NCBI RefSeq assembly: GCF_018070565.1
Contig: NZ_JAGPXL010000002.1
Coordinates: 124,001 to 188,000, forward strand
Reading direction: 5' to 3'
Source of the DNA: Streptomyces sp. B93
GTDB taxonomy: Bacteria; Actinomycetota; Actinomycetes; Streptomycetales; Streptomycetaceae
DNA length: 64,000 bases
Each line of letters starts with the position of its first letter. Position 1 is the first letter of the stretch. The notes beneath the pieces were generated by a model. It did not search any database, was not told the DNA's origin, and worked only from the letters and a program-made list of their open reading frames with translations. Of the stretch, positions 18,020-26,796 are shown piece by piece. The translations under genes and the position numbers were made by a program.

Positions 18020-20634
18020 TGACCGCCACCCTGGGGGCCACCCCCACGATCGTGCTCGTCGGCCACGGCATGGTCGGCCAGCGCTTCCTCGAGGCGCTCG
18101 CCGAGCGCGGCCTGACCGCCACGCACCGCGTGGTCGTGCTGTGCGAGGAGCCACGTCCGGCGTACGACCGGGTCGCGCTGACCTCGTACTTCTCGGGGAA
18201 GACGCCCGACGAGCTGTCGATGACGGACATGGAGTTCATCGAGAAGCACGGCATCGAGCTGCGGATCGGTGACCCGGCCGAGACGGTCGACCGCGAGGCG
18301 AAGACGGTGACGGCCCGCTCCGGGCTGACCTTCGGCTACGACATCCTCGTCCTGGCCACCGGCTCCTACCCGTTCGTGCCGCCGGTCCCCAACAAGGACG
18401 CCACCGGCTGCTTCGTCTACCGCACGATCGAGGACCTGCTCGCCATCGAGGAGTACGCCAAGACGGCCCAGGTCGGCGCCGTCGTCGGCGGCGGTCTGCT
18501 CGGTCTGGAGGCGGCGGGCGCGCTGAAGGGCCTCGGGCTCACCTCGCACATCGTGGAGTTCGCGCCGCGGCTGATGCCGGTGCAGGTCGACGAGGGCGGC
18601 GGCGCGGCGCTGCTGCGCACCATCGAGGAGATGGGCCTGAGCGTCCACACCGGCGTGGGCACCCAGGAGATCGTCACCGACGACTCCGGCGCCGTCACCG
18701 GCATGAAGCTGTCCGACGGCTCCGAACTCGCCACCGACATGGTGGTCTTCTCCGCCGGTGTCCGCCCCCGCGACCAGCTGGCCCGCGACTGCGGTCTGAC
18801 GGTCGGCGAGCGCGGCGGCATCGCGGTCGACGAGCAGTGCCGGAGCGTCTCCGATCCGAGCGTGTTCGCGATCGGCGAGTGCGCGCTCGCCGCGGACGGC
18901 CGGGTGTACGGCCTGGTCGCACCGGGCTACGAGCAGGCGGAGACCGCCGCGGCGACCATCCGCGAGGACGAGGCCGCCTTCACGGGCGCCGACCTGTCCA
19001 CCAAGCTGAAGCTGCTCGGCGTGGACGTGGCGTCCTTCGGCGACGCGCACGGCACCGCCGACGACTGCCTCGACGTCGTCTACTCCGACTCCCGCGCGGG
19101 CCTGTACAAGAAGCTGGTCATCGCCCGCGACGGCACCCTGCTCGGCGGCATCCTGGTCGGCGACGCGGACGACTACGGCACCCTGCGCGCGTTCACCGGC
19201 TCCGTCCCGCCGGTCGCGCCGGAGTCGCTGGTGCTGCCCGCCGGTGCGGGCGCCCCCGTCCAGCTCGGGCCGTCCGCGCTGCCGGACGACGCGATCATCT
19301 GCTCCTGCCACAACGTCGACAAGGGCACCATCCGCGCCGCGGTCACCGACCGCCAGTGCACGACCGTGCCCGAGGTGAAGAAGTGCACCAAGGCCGGTAC
19401 CGGCTGCGGCTCGTGTGTGAAGGTGCTCGGGCAGCTCGTCACCGCCGAGCTGGAGGCCAGCGGCGTCGAGGTCGACAAGGGCCTGTGCGCCTGCTTCTCC
19501 CAGACCCGCGAGGAGCTGTACGAGATCGTCCTCGCCCTGCGGATCAACTCCTACCAGGACCTCCTGGACCGCTACGGCCGCGACGGCGCCCGCGGCGGCG
19601 ACGGCTGCGAGATCTGCAAGCCCGCCGTCGCCTCGATCATCGCCTCCCTCGCCCCGACGATCGGCGCGAGCCCCTACGTCCTCGACGGGGAGCAGGCGGC
19701 CCTCCAGGACAGCAACGACCACTTCCTCGCCAATCTCCAGAAGAACGGCTCCTACTCCGTCGTACCGCGCATCCCGGGCGGTGAGATCACCCCGGAGGGC
19801 CTCATCGTCATCGGTGAGATCGCCCGCGACTTCGGGCTCTACACGAAGATCACCGGCGGTCAGCGCATCGACATGTTCGGCGCGCGCGTCGAACAGCTCC
19901 CGCTGATCTGGACGCGCCTGGTCGACGCGGGCTTCGAGTCCGGCCACGCCTACGGCAAGTCGCTGCGCACGGTGAAGTCCTGCGTCGGCCAGACCTGGTG
20001 CCGCTACGGCGTCCAGGACTCCGTACGGATGGCGATCGACCTGGAGCTGCGCTACCGGGGGCTGCGTTCCCCGCACAAGCTGAAGTCGGCGGTCTCCGGG
20101 TGCCAGCGCGAGTGCGCGGAGGCCCAGTCCAAGGACTTCGGCGTGATCGCCACCGCCAACGGCTGGAACCTGTACGTCGGCGGCAACGGCGGTGCCACCC
20201 CGCGCCACGCCGACCTGCTCGCGCAGGACCTGTCCGACGCCGAGCTGATCCGCCTGATCGACCGGTTCCTGATGTTCTACATCCGCACCGCCGACCGGCT
20301 GGAGCGCACCTCCAGCTGGCTGGAGCGCATCCCCGGCGGCCTCGACCACGTGCGGGACGTCGTCGTGGAGGACTCCCTCGGCATCTGCGAGGAGCTGGAG
20401 TCCCTGATGGCGGCCCATGTCTCCCACTACCGCGACGAGTGGGCGGAGACCATCAACGACCCCGAGAAGCTGGCCCGGTTCGTGTCCTTCGTGAACGCTC
20501 CGGACACCCCCGACCCGGTCGTCGGCTTCGTCCCCGAGCGCGATCAGATCAAGCCCGACCTGCCGCTGCTCTCCCTCGGCCTGCGACCCACCGCATCCAC
20601 GGCAGACGTCCTGGAAGGAAGCGCCCAGCGATGA
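18019..20634 (+). CDS. nirB: Nitrite reductase (NADH) large subunit
   Basis: Reduces nitrite to ammonium with six electrons from NADH, using FAD, a [4Fe-4S] cluster and siroheme in the cytoplasm. Domain order over 871 aa: FAD/NAD reductase (1-330), two BFD-like [2Fe-2S]-binding segments with Cys-x-Cys motifs (ICSCHNVDKG, LCACFSQTRE), then ferrite-like half-domains and the siroheme/4Fe-4S core. The cluster-siroheme ligands are C655, C661, C695 and C699 (CVGQTWC and CQREC). The start overlaps the preceding stop and the stop overlaps nirD, so all three are tightly coupled. The siroheme supply may come from the chelatase at 8041. Confidence 0.96.
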   Translation: MTATLGATPTIVLVGHGMVGQRFLEALAERGLTATHRVVVLCEEPRPAYDRVALTSYFSGKTPDELSMTDMEFIEKHGIELRIGDPAETVDREAKTVTARSGLTFGYDILVLATGSYPFVPPVPNKDATGCFVYRTIEDLLAIEEYAKTAQVGAVVGGGLLGLEAAGALKGLGLTSHIVEFAPRLMPVQVDEGGGAALLRTIEEMGLSVHTGVGTQEIVTDDSGAVTGMKLSDGSELATDMVVFSAGVRPRDQLARDCGLTVGERGGIAVDEQCRSVSDPSVFAIGECALAADGRVYGLVAPGYEQAETAAATIREDEAAFTGADLSTKLKLLGVDVASFGDAHGTADDCLDVVYSDSRAGLYKKLVIARDGTLLGGILVGDADDYGTLRAFTGSVPPVAPESLVLPAGAGAPVQLGPSALPDDAIICSCHNVDKGTIRAAVTDRQCTTVPEVKKCTKAGTGCGSCVKVLGQLVTAELEASGVEVDKGLCACFSQTREELYEIVLALRINSYQDLLDRYGRDGARGGDGCEICKPAVASIIASLAPTIGASPYVLDGEQAALQDSNDHFLANLQKNGSYSVVPRIPGGEITPEGLIVIGEIARDFGLYTKITGGQRIDMFGARVEQLPLIWTRLVDAGFESGHAYGKSLRTVKSCVGQTWCRYGVQDSVRMAIDLELRYRGLRSPHKLKSAVSGCQRECAEAQSKDFGVIATANGWNLYVGGNGGATPRHADLLAQDLSDAELIRLIDRFLMFYIRTADRLERTSSWLERIPGGLDHVRDVVVEDSLGICEELESLMAAHVSHYRDEWAETINDPEKLARFVSFVNAPDTPDPVVGFVPERDQIKPDLPLLSLGLRPTASTADVLEGSAQR

Positions 20635-20984
20635 CCCTGGCACCCGAGACGACCGACCTCAAGATCCAGCTCCGGCTGGGGGACGACGACTGGTTCACGG
20701 CCTGCGACCTGAACCGGCTCCTCCCCGGCCGCGGAGTGGCGGTCCTGCTGCCGGACGGCCGCCAGGCGGCGCTGTTCCGCGACCGCAGGGGCGAGCTGTA
20801 CGCCATCGACAACCGCGACCCGTTCGGCGGCGCGGCGGTCCTCTCCCGCGGCCTCATCGGCACCCACGAGGGACGCCCGTTCGTCGCCTCCCCGCTGCTG
20901 AAGCAGCGCTTCGACCTGCGGACCGGGGAGTGCCTGGACGAGGACGGCGTGCGGGTGGCGGCGTACGAGGTACGGACCGCCTAG
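20631..20984 (+). CDS. nirD: Nitrite reductase (NADH) small subunit
   Basis: The 117-aa NirD subunit has a Rieske-like beta fold that needs no iron-sulfur ligands in this family, and it supports NirB activity. Visible blocks are GRGVAVLLPDGRQAALFRDRRGELYAIDNRDPFGGAAVLSRGLIG (shown here in short form as LYAIDNRDPF) and FVASPLLKQRFDLRTGECLD. It starts at an ATG inside the nirB stop (ATGA). Its last codons (YEVRTA-stop) form the first unit of a five-copy 26-bp tandem array that continues to the next gene. Confidence 0.92.
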   Translation: MTLAPETTDLKIQLRLGDDDWFTACDLNRLLPGRGVAVLLPDGRQAALFRDRRGELYAIDNRDPFGGAAVLSRGLIGTHEGRPFVASPLLKQRFDLRTGECLDEDGVRVAAYEVRTA

Positions 20985-21095
20985 GGCCGTGCGAGGTACG
21001 GACCGCCAAGGGCCGCACGAGGTACGGACCGCCAAGGGCCGCACGAGGTACGGGCCGCCAAGGACCGCACGAGGTCCGGAACGCCTAGGGGCTGG
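20966..21095. repeat. Tandem repeat, 26-bp unit, five copies, joining two convergent gene ends
   Basis: Units start at 20966, 20992, 21018, 21044 and 21070, each opening CGAGGTACGGACCGCC with few changes. Unit 1 encodes the end of NirD, with CTAG as its stop. Unit 5 again has CTAG, which is the stop of the convergent SDR gene. The three inner units carry CAAG there. There are no spacers, so it is not a CRISPR array. Confidence 0.9.
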
Positions 21096-22011
21096 CGTAC
21101 GCCACCCCGGTGAGCCGCTCCGAGGCCGCCCACAGCAGTTCGCCCGCCCGGTCGTCGAGGGTCCACGGGGCCCGCGGTGACGGGGCGGGCGTGCCCGTGC
21201 CGCGCCAGGCGGCGAAGGAGGGCCCGGTGAAGGAGTCGGGACGGACGCCGGGCGCGGTCGCCGCGTACAGCACGGGCAGCGCGCCTCCCTCCGCCGACTG
21301 GGCGAGGACCCGGTTGCCCAGCTCCATCACCCGCTCCCCGACCCGGCTCCCGGACGCCCGGGGCCCGGCCGCCTGGAGGTTCGTCGCGGCGTACCCGGGA
21401 TGCGCCGCCGCCGCGGTCACCTCCGCGCAGGACGCCTCCAGTCTGCGGGTCAGCTCGTGGACGAAGAGCAGGTTGGCCGACTTGGAGCGGGCGTAGGCCA
21501 CCCAACGCCGGTAGCGGCGCTCGCTGTTGAGGTCCCGCAGGTCGATGTTGGCGAACAGGTGCGTCATGCTGGAGACGGTGACGACCCGGGCGTCCGGCGT
21601 GGCGAGCAGCGCGGGCAGCAGCAGCCCGGTGAGCGCGAAGTGCCCGAGGTGGTTGACGCCGAACTGGGTCTCGAACCCGTCGGCGGTCGTCCCGTACGGC
21701 AGCGCCATCACACCGGCGTTGTTGACCAGCAGGTCGAGCCGCTCGTGCCGGTACGCCGCCGCGAACTCCCGTACGGAACCCAGATCCGCCAGGTCCAGCC
21801 GCAGCAACTCCGTTTCCGCGCCCGGGACTTCCTCACCGAGCCGCCGCTCGGCCTCCCGGCCGCGCACCTCGCTGCGGCAGCCGAGCACCACATGGGCACC
21901 CTTGCGGGCCAGCTCGCGCGCGATGACATAGCCCAGTCCGCTGTTGGCGCCGGTGACGACGGCGACACGGCCGCTCTGCCCGGGAATCTGCGCTGCGCTC
22001 CAGCCCGCCAT
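21085..22011 (-). CDS. Short-chain dehydrogenase/reductase (WW-oxidoreductase/protochlorophyllide-reductase-like)
   Basis: A 308-aa NAD(P)-dependent oxidoreductase. The Rossmann motif is TGANSGLGYVIARELARKG, an Arg-rich follow-up (GCRSEVRGREAERR) suggests NADP preference, NNAGVMA closes the fourth strand, and the active-site YARSK is present with a Ser in VTVSSMTH. The length and the C-terminal extension place it in the group often annotated as retinol- or protochlorophyllide-like SDRs; the substrate is unknown. The ATG start has AGGAGC upstream. Its stop lies within the last unit of the 26-bp array shared with nirD. Confidence 0.87.
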   Translation of the reverse strand: MAGWSAAQIPGQSGRVAVVTGANSGLGYVIARELARKGAHVVLGCRSEVRGREAERRLGEEVPGAETELLRLDLADLGSVREFAAAYRHERLDLLVNNAGVMALPYGTTADGFETQFGVNHLGHFALTGLLLPALLATPDARVVTVSSMTHLFANIDLRDLNSERRYRRWVAYARSKSANLLFVHELTRRLEASCAEVTAAAAHPGYAATNLQAAGPRASGSRVGERVMELGNRVLAQSAEGGALPVLYAATAPGVRPDSFTGPSFAAWRGTGTPAPSPRAPWTLDDRAGELLWAASERLTGVAYASP

Positions 22012-22234
22012 CGAGGCTCCTTCCGGTGCTGCCCGGTTCCACAGCTCGGCTCCCCCCCCGGTGGGGGCAATCTATGCCCACGGCCACGCGGACGCCCGCA
22101 CCCGTATCCGACGCGTCACACTCCCGCCATGAGCATGACCATGGCCTGTCCACTCGCCTCCCCTAGGGTCCCTGACCGTACGACCCCTCCGCCGCCCGGC
22201 GGTGGGGCCGGTCACGGACCCTCCTGGAGTGAGA

Positions 22235-23395
22235 GTGGAACGTCGTAGCCTCCTGCGTGCCGCCGTCCTCGGCGGCTCGGCGGCAGCCCTCGGTGGCAGC
22301 CTGTGGCGCGGTGCCGCCTACGCCGCACCCGCCCAGCCCGGCACAGGCCCCTACGGGGCGCTCGGCTCCCCCGACGCCAACGGCATCAGACTCCCCAGCG
22401 GCTTCACCAGCCGGGTCATCGCCCGGTCCGGCCAGCAGGTCCCCGGCACCTCCTACACCTGGCACAACGCCCCCGACGGCGGCGCCTGCTACGCGGACGG
22501 CAGCGGCTGGATCTACGTCTCCAACTCGGAGATCAACCCGGGCGGCGGCGTGAGCGCCGTGAAGTTCTCGTCCACGGGCGCGATCACGGGGGCGTACCGC
22601 GTCCTGTCCAACACCCGGCAGAACTGCGCGGGCGGCAAGACCCCCTGGAACACCTGGCTCTCCTGCGAGGAGGTGTCCCTGGGCTATGTCTACGAGACCG
22701 ACCCGTGGGGCGTGAACGCGGCGGTCCGCCGGGACGCCATGGGCCGCTTCAAGCACGAGGCGGCCGCCGCCGACCCGGTGCGCCGGGTGATCTACCTGAC
22801 CGAGGACGAGTCGAACGGCCGCTTCTACCGCTTCGTCCCCACCACCTGGGGCAACCTGTCCTCCGGCAAGCTCCAGGTCATGGTCGCGGGCCCCGCCGCG
22901 TCCGGCTCGTTCACCTGGGCGGACGTCCCCGACCCCGACGGCTCCCCGACGACCACCCGCACCCAGGTCTCCGGCTCCAAGTCCTTCAACGGCGGCGAGG
23001 GCTGCCACTACGCCGACGACAAGGTGTGGTTCACGACGAAGGGCGACAACAGGGTCTGGCAGCTGAACCTGACCAACAACACCTACGAACTGGCCTACGA
23101 CGACTCCCTGGTCACCTCAGGCACGGCCCCCCTCACCGGCGTCGACAACATCACCGGCTCCTCCTCGGGCGACCTGTTCGTGGCGGAGGACGGCGGCAAC
23201 ATGGAGATCTGCGTGATCACGCCGGACGACGTGATCGCCCCCTTCCTGCGCATCGACGGCCAGTCGTCCTCGGAGATCACGGGCCCGGCGTTCTCCCCCG
23301 ACGGCAGGCGCCTGTACTTCTCCAGCCAGCGCGGCACGACGGGCTCCTCCTCCGGCGGCATCACGTACGAGGTGACGGGCCCCTTCCGGTCGTAG
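22235..23395 (+). CDS. Tat-exported PhoX-like (DUF839) protein
   Basis: A 386-aa secreted protein of the PhoX/DUF839 type, a six-bladed propeller family that includes calcium/iron-dependent alkaline phosphatases. A twin-arginine signal is at the start (VERRSLLRAAVLGGSAAALGG). The body has PSGFTSRVIARSGQ, WHNAPDGGACY, NCAGGKTPWNTWLSCEE (a family hallmark), FKHEAAAADPV, VIYLTEDESNGRFYRFVP, EGCHYADDKVWFTTK and VTPD-like turns. I cannot tell if the phosphatase metal site is complete. The start is chosen as the GTG at 22235 with GGAG five bases upstream; the frame is open to 22202. Confidence 0.82.
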   Translation: MERRSLLRAAVLGGSAAALGGSLWRGAAYAAPAQPGTGPYGALGSPDANGIRLPSGFTSRVIARSGQQVPGTSYTWHNAPDGGACYADGSGWIYVSNSEINPGGGVSAVKFSSTGAITGAYRVLSNTRQNCAGGKTPWNTWLSCEEVSLGYVYETDPWGVNAAVRRDAMGRFKHEAAAADPVRRVIYLTEDESNGRFYRFVPTTWGNLSSGKLQVMVAGPAASGSFTWADVPDPDGSPTTTRTQVSGSKSFNGGEGCHYADDKVWFTTKGDNRVWQLNLTNNTYELAYDDSLVTSGTAPLTGVDNITGSSSGDLFVAEDGGNMEICVITPDDVIAPFLRIDGQSSSEITGPAFSPDGRRLYFSSQRGTTGSSSGGITYEVTGPFRS

Positions 23396-23566
23396 CGCGG
23401 GACGGGCGGGGTCGGAGCCGCGGGGGTCGGCCCACGGCCGGCTACCTGTCGGATGCCTGTCGATCGCCCGAGGCGACTCGATTCACGGAGAGGTTTCGAG
23501 TTCCATCGACACGGAACGGCACATCCGACCCCGCACGTCTGTCAGACCGAGACGGAGACACGTGAC

Positions 23567-24532
23567 ATGCCGAACAGCCGAACCCCCCACCCCTCCCGCC
23601 GAACCCTGCTGGGCGGCACGGCGGCAGCCGCACTGGCGATGGCGGCAGGGACGGCGACGACGACGGCCCAGGCCGCGGACGACTCCCGCGCGACGGCGGG
23701 CTGGCCGACGGAGTTCCCCCTCCCCGACGGCTTCCTCCCGGAGGGCATCACCATCGGCGCCCGCCCGTACGCCTACATGGGCTCCCGCGCCAACGGCGCC
23801 ATCCACCGCACGGACCTGCGCACGGGCCGCGGAACCACCCTCCACGAGGGCGCCCCGGGGACGGCGGCCATCGGCCTCAAACTGAGCCACGACGGCCTGC
23901 TGTACGTCGCCGGAGGCGCGGGCGGCACGGCCAAGGTGGTGGACGCGGCGACAGGTGACCTGGTCCGGACCCACCACCTGACGACCGCGACCCCCTGCTT
24001 CATCAACGACGTGATCCTGACCCGCGACAGGGCCTGGTTCACGGACTCCCGCAACGCGGTCCTCCACGGCGTCCCGACCACTCCCGGGGACACCGTCCGC
24101 GCACTCCCTTTGACGGGCGACTGGGACCAGCTCCCGGACGTGAACAACGCGAACGGCATCGTCACCACCCCGGACGGCCGTGACCTCCTGGTGGTCAAGA
24201 GCACGCCGGGCACGCTGTACCGGGTGTCCGTCAGGACGGGCAGGGCAAGGGAACTGGAGCTGCGCGGCGCGGACACGGTCGTGAACGGCGACGGCCTCCT
24301 CCGCATCGCCAACACCCTCTACGTCGTCCAGAACCGCCTCAACCTGATCAGCGTCTGGACCCTGAACAACCGCTGCACGACAGCGACCCTCACCCGCACG
24401 ATCACGGACCCCCGCTTCGACGTCCCCACCACCACGGCCCGCTACGCCAACCGCCTCTACCTGGTCAACGCCCGCTTCACCAGCCCCCAGACCCCGGAGA
24501 CGACGTTCACGGGGGTGTCGGTGCCGCTCTAG
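23567..24532 (+). CDS. Tat-exported SMP-30/NHL-like beta-propeller protein
   Basis: A 321-aa secreted protein with a Tat signal (HPSRRTLLGGTAAAALAMAAG, cleaved near AQAADD) followed by a propeller made of repeats such as FPLPDGFLPEGITIG, SHDGLLYVAGGAGGTAKVVD, FINDVILTRDRAWFTDS and NGIVTTPDGRDLLVVKS. These resemble the SMP-30/gluconolactonase fold. I recall close relatives labelled superoxide dismutase in databases, for which nothing in this sequence speaks. The ATG at 23567 is preceded by GGAGA. It follows another exported propeller protein with a 171-bp gap. Confidence 0.75.
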   Translation: MPNSRTPHPSRRTLLGGTAAAALAMAAGTATTTAQAADDSRATAGWPTEFPLPDGFLPEGITIGARPYAYMGSRANGAIHRTDLRTGRGTTLHEGAPGTAAIGLKLSHDGLLYVAGGAGGTAKVVDAATGDLVRTHHLTTATPCFINDVILTRDRAWFTDSRNAVLHGVPTTPGDTVRALPLTGDWDQLPDVNNANGIVTTPDGRDLLVVKSTPGTLYRVSVRTGRARELELRGADTVVNGDGLLRIANTLYVVQNRLNLISVWTLNNRCTTATLTRTITDPRFDVPTTTARYANRLYLVNARFTSPQTPETTFTGVSVPL

Positions 24533-24580
24533 GCGAAACGTCCCGTGGCGACCCGCATCCGCGCAGGTCGCCGCCGGGCC

Positions 24581-24620
24581 CGTCCCAGAGACGTCCCAGT
24601 CGTCCCAGAGACGCCCGGGA
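24581..24620. repeat. Tandem repeat, 20-bp unit, two copies
   Basis: CGTCCCAGAGACG occurs at 24581 and 24601, with a half copy CGTCCCAGT between, in the gap ahead of the peptidoglycan-binding protein gene. Confidence 0.6.
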
Positions 24621-24721
24621 TCGTTGATCCCCTCGGCGCACCGAAGGCACGCTGGCGCCACCTCGCCACCCGGAACATCCGGAGCGAGGGCCACCATTGC
24701 CCCAGCTGAGGAGACATGATC

Positions 24722-25189
24722 ATGTCCGCATCGAGAAACGTGCGCCGCGCCGCCGCCACTGTCGCCGTCACCGCGGTCACCGTCGGCACCCTCGCCGGAA
24801 CCAGCGCCACCGCCACCGCGGCCCCGACGAACACCACGTCGGCCGTCAGCCCGGCGGCCACCGTCCTGGCGGTCGAGAACCTCGGGCTGACGGTCAGGCA
24901 GGCCAAGGGCATCCAGCGGGTGTCCTGGATGAGCGGCTACGACCCCGGGGCCATCGACGGCTACCTGGGGACGGCCAGCTGGAAGGCCATCCAGCGTGAA
25001 CTGCGTGACTACTACGGCTACACGGGCGCCATCGACGGCATCGTCGGCCCGAACACCATCAAGGCACTGCAACGCCAGTTGAAGAAGCACTGGGGTTACA
25101 CCGGCGCCATCGACGGCATAGCCGGGACCGGCACCCGGGCCGCCTTCGCTCGCGCGGGCACCTACTGGGCCAACCACTACGGCTACTGA
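24722..25189 (+). CDS. Secreted peptidoglycan-binding domain protein
   Basis: A 155-aa exported protein. After a signal peptide (VRRAAATVAVTAVTVGTLAG, cleaved near ATAAPT) come repeats of a peptidoglycan-binding type: GYDPGAIDGYLGTASWKAIQ, then YTGAIDGIVGPNTIKALQRQ, then YTGAIDGIAGTGTRAAFARA. Each has the G-x-D-G turn of PG_binding_1. No catalytic domain is attached, so it probably only binds cell wall or serves as a targeting module. The ATG at 24722 is chosen over that at 24716 because AGGAG sits 8 nt before it. Confidence 0.82.
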   Translation: MSASRNVRRAAATVAVTAVTVGTLAGTSATATAAPTNTTSAVSPAATVLAVENLGLTVRQAKGIQRVSWMSGYDPGAIDGYLGTASWKAIQRELRDYYGYTGAIDGIVGPNTIKALQRQLKKHWGYTGAIDGIAGTGTRAAFARAGTYWANHYGY

Positions 25190-25326
25190 TCCGACCTCAC
25201 CCACGAACGGAGAGCTACCGTCCGGTCACGTCACGTTCGCATCACGGGTCCCTTATTTCGGTGCAGTCCCCGACAGCCCCTCCCATAGCTTCGTCACCTC
25301 ATCCGTACGAAGCTGGGGGGCTCCCT

Positions 25327-25719
25327 GTGAAGCTGAACCTGTTCCGCAAGTCCGTCGCCGTGGGCGTGACCGCCCTCGCGCTGGGCGCCGTACCCGTCAC
25401 CGCCGTCGCCCATGAGGGCAGCCACCCGTTCAGCAACTGCACCGAGGCGTACGACAACGGGTACGCCAACATCAAGGAGACGGACGAGCACTACGGCGAG
25501 CACCTCGACCGCGACGGCGACGGCATCGGCTGCGACCAGCCCCCGTCCGGCTTCCAGCCCGCCGGGGACGACAACGCCGCGGCCCAGGAAGGCACCGACC
25601 TCGCCGAGACCGGCAGCGACAGCACGACCCTCTACCTCGCGGGCGGCGGCGCCGCCGTCCTCCTGACCGGCGGCGGCGTCCTCTACCTGGCCACGAGGCG
25701 CCGCAGCGACGCCCACTGA
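25327..25719 (+). CDS. LAXTG-anchored Excalibur-domain surface protein
   Basis: A 130-aa surface protein. The signal peptide (FRKSVAVGVTALALGAVPVTAVA) is followed by a textbook Excalibur calcium-binding motif (FSNCTEAYDNGYANI to DRDGDGIGCD), a short linker and the sorting signal LAETG, a hydrophobic helix and the tail TRRRS. LAXTG is the motif read by class E sortases of Streptomyces, so this protein should be covalently attached to the wall. The start is the GTG at 25327 with a G-rich stretch upstream. A strong terminator follows. Confidence 0.88.
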   Translation: MKLNLFRKSVAVGVTALALGAVPVTAVAHEGSHPFSNCTEAYDNGYANIKETDEHYGEHLDRDGDGIGCDQPPSGFQPAGDDNAAAQEGTDLAETGSDSTTLYLAGGGAAVLLTGGGVLYLATRRRSDAH

Positions 25720-25735
25720 ACAACCCCGCACACAG

Positions 25736-25769
25736 AAGGGCGGCATCTCCTCACGGGGTGCCGCCCTTT
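25736..25769 (+). terminator. Intrinsic terminator after the LAETG protein gene
   Basis: AAGGGCGGCA (25736-25745) pairs with TGCCGCCCTT (25759-25768) around a 13-base loop, followed by TTC. It is 17 bp after the stop codon. Confidence 0.8.
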
Positions 25770-25852
25770 CGGTTGGCGTGAACGTTTTCGCTGCCCGAAA
25801 GGGTGAACGACTCCCCGTTCACGGACTTGCCGCCCTTCGGATCAGCAGGGTG

Positions 25853-26668
25853 GTGCACAGGGTCACATCCACCCACGAGACCTCGCACCGGGTCTTCCAG
25901 GATCATCCGGAGGTTCTCGCACGCATCTTCGAGGCGCCAGTGCTCAAGGTCGACCCGGCGGACGGGGACAGCTTTCTGCTCGCCATTGAGGCGCAGACCA
26001 GCCGGGCTGACGACAAGGCACTCAACTGGCCGTTCTACATGGCCTATCCGAGCGCCAAGTTCGAACTCCCGGTGCTGCTGGTCGCCATCTGCCGCAAGCG
26101 GTCCACCGCACAGTGGGCGGCTGGCCCCTTCGAGAACCGCGTCGGTCCCTGGCTGAGCCAGGTCACGCGTCCGTTCGTGCTCGGGCCGGAATCCGTTCCC
26201 GAGATCACCGACGAGTCCGCGGTGGCGCGGCAGCCCGCTCTGGCGACGTTCAGTGCCATCGTTCACAGTGAGAGCCGAGGCATTGAGGCCATACTGCATC
26301 TGCTGGCCCGCGGCATGCGGTCGTTCGACAAGGAGACGGCCGGCTACTGGTCGGAACTGCTGGAAGTCGGGCTGGAGAACACTCCGGCCAGGGACACATG
26401 GAGAGCGGCACAGAAGATGGTCGCGAGCTACTTTCCCGGCAGGGGCACCCTGATTGAGGAGACCTTTCTCGAAGGCGAAGCCAAGGGCAGGGTCGAGGGC
26501 AGGGCCGAGGGCATTTTGCGCGTCCTCGAAGCCCGCGGCCTCGGCGTTCCCGACAGCGTACGAGAGCGCGTCACCGCCTGCACCGACCTGGATCTCCTCG
26601 ACGACCTCCTCGTCCGGGCCGTCACCATCGAGCGGGCGGACGCCCTCTTCGACGAAGTCGCCGACTGA
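25853..26668 (+). pseudogene. Rpn/PD-(D/E)XK-type nuclease gene with internal deletion
   Basis: Resembles a large Streptomyces family annotated as Rpn-type recombination-promoting nuclease/putative transposase. Recognisable parts are HETSHRVFQDHPEVLARIFE, SFLLAIEAQTSRADDK, VLLVAICRKRSTAQWAAGPF, PFVLGPESVPEITD and the C-terminal coil EGEAKGRVEGRAEGILRVLEARG. From memory, members have about 30 more residues between HPEVL... and VLRVEP, including RRVDT with a catalytic Asp; here EAP joins directly to VLKVDP in frame. The start is also unclear (GTG at 25850 or 25853). GC3 is lower than in neighbours. Terminators with a shared GGCGGCAT flank it. Confidence 0.6.
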
Positions 26669-26689
26669 CAGCGCGTCGTGAGACACGAC

Positions 26690-26726
26690 GGGGGCGGCAT
26701 CCCCGCACAGGATGCCGCCCCCCTTT
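26690..26726. terminator. Bidirectional terminator between convergent genes
   Basis: GGGGGCGGCATCC (26690-26702) pairs perfectly with GGATGCCGCCCCC (26710-26722) around CCGCACA, then CTTT. It lies between the nuclease-like gene and the end of ppdK. Confidence 0.85.
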
Positions 26727-26796
26727 CGTGGGCCGGAGCCGTCGCTGATCGGTGAGGGTCGGGTGACAAGCGACGGCCCCGGGGGCTCGGGCCGGG

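Noticed and set aside
20966..21095. CRISPR array
   Set aside because: Units follow each other without spacers, there are only five, and no cas gene is near.
23567..24532. Superoxide dismutase
   Set aside because: Despite a label I recall for relatives, there is no SOD metal motif; the repeats form a beta propeller.
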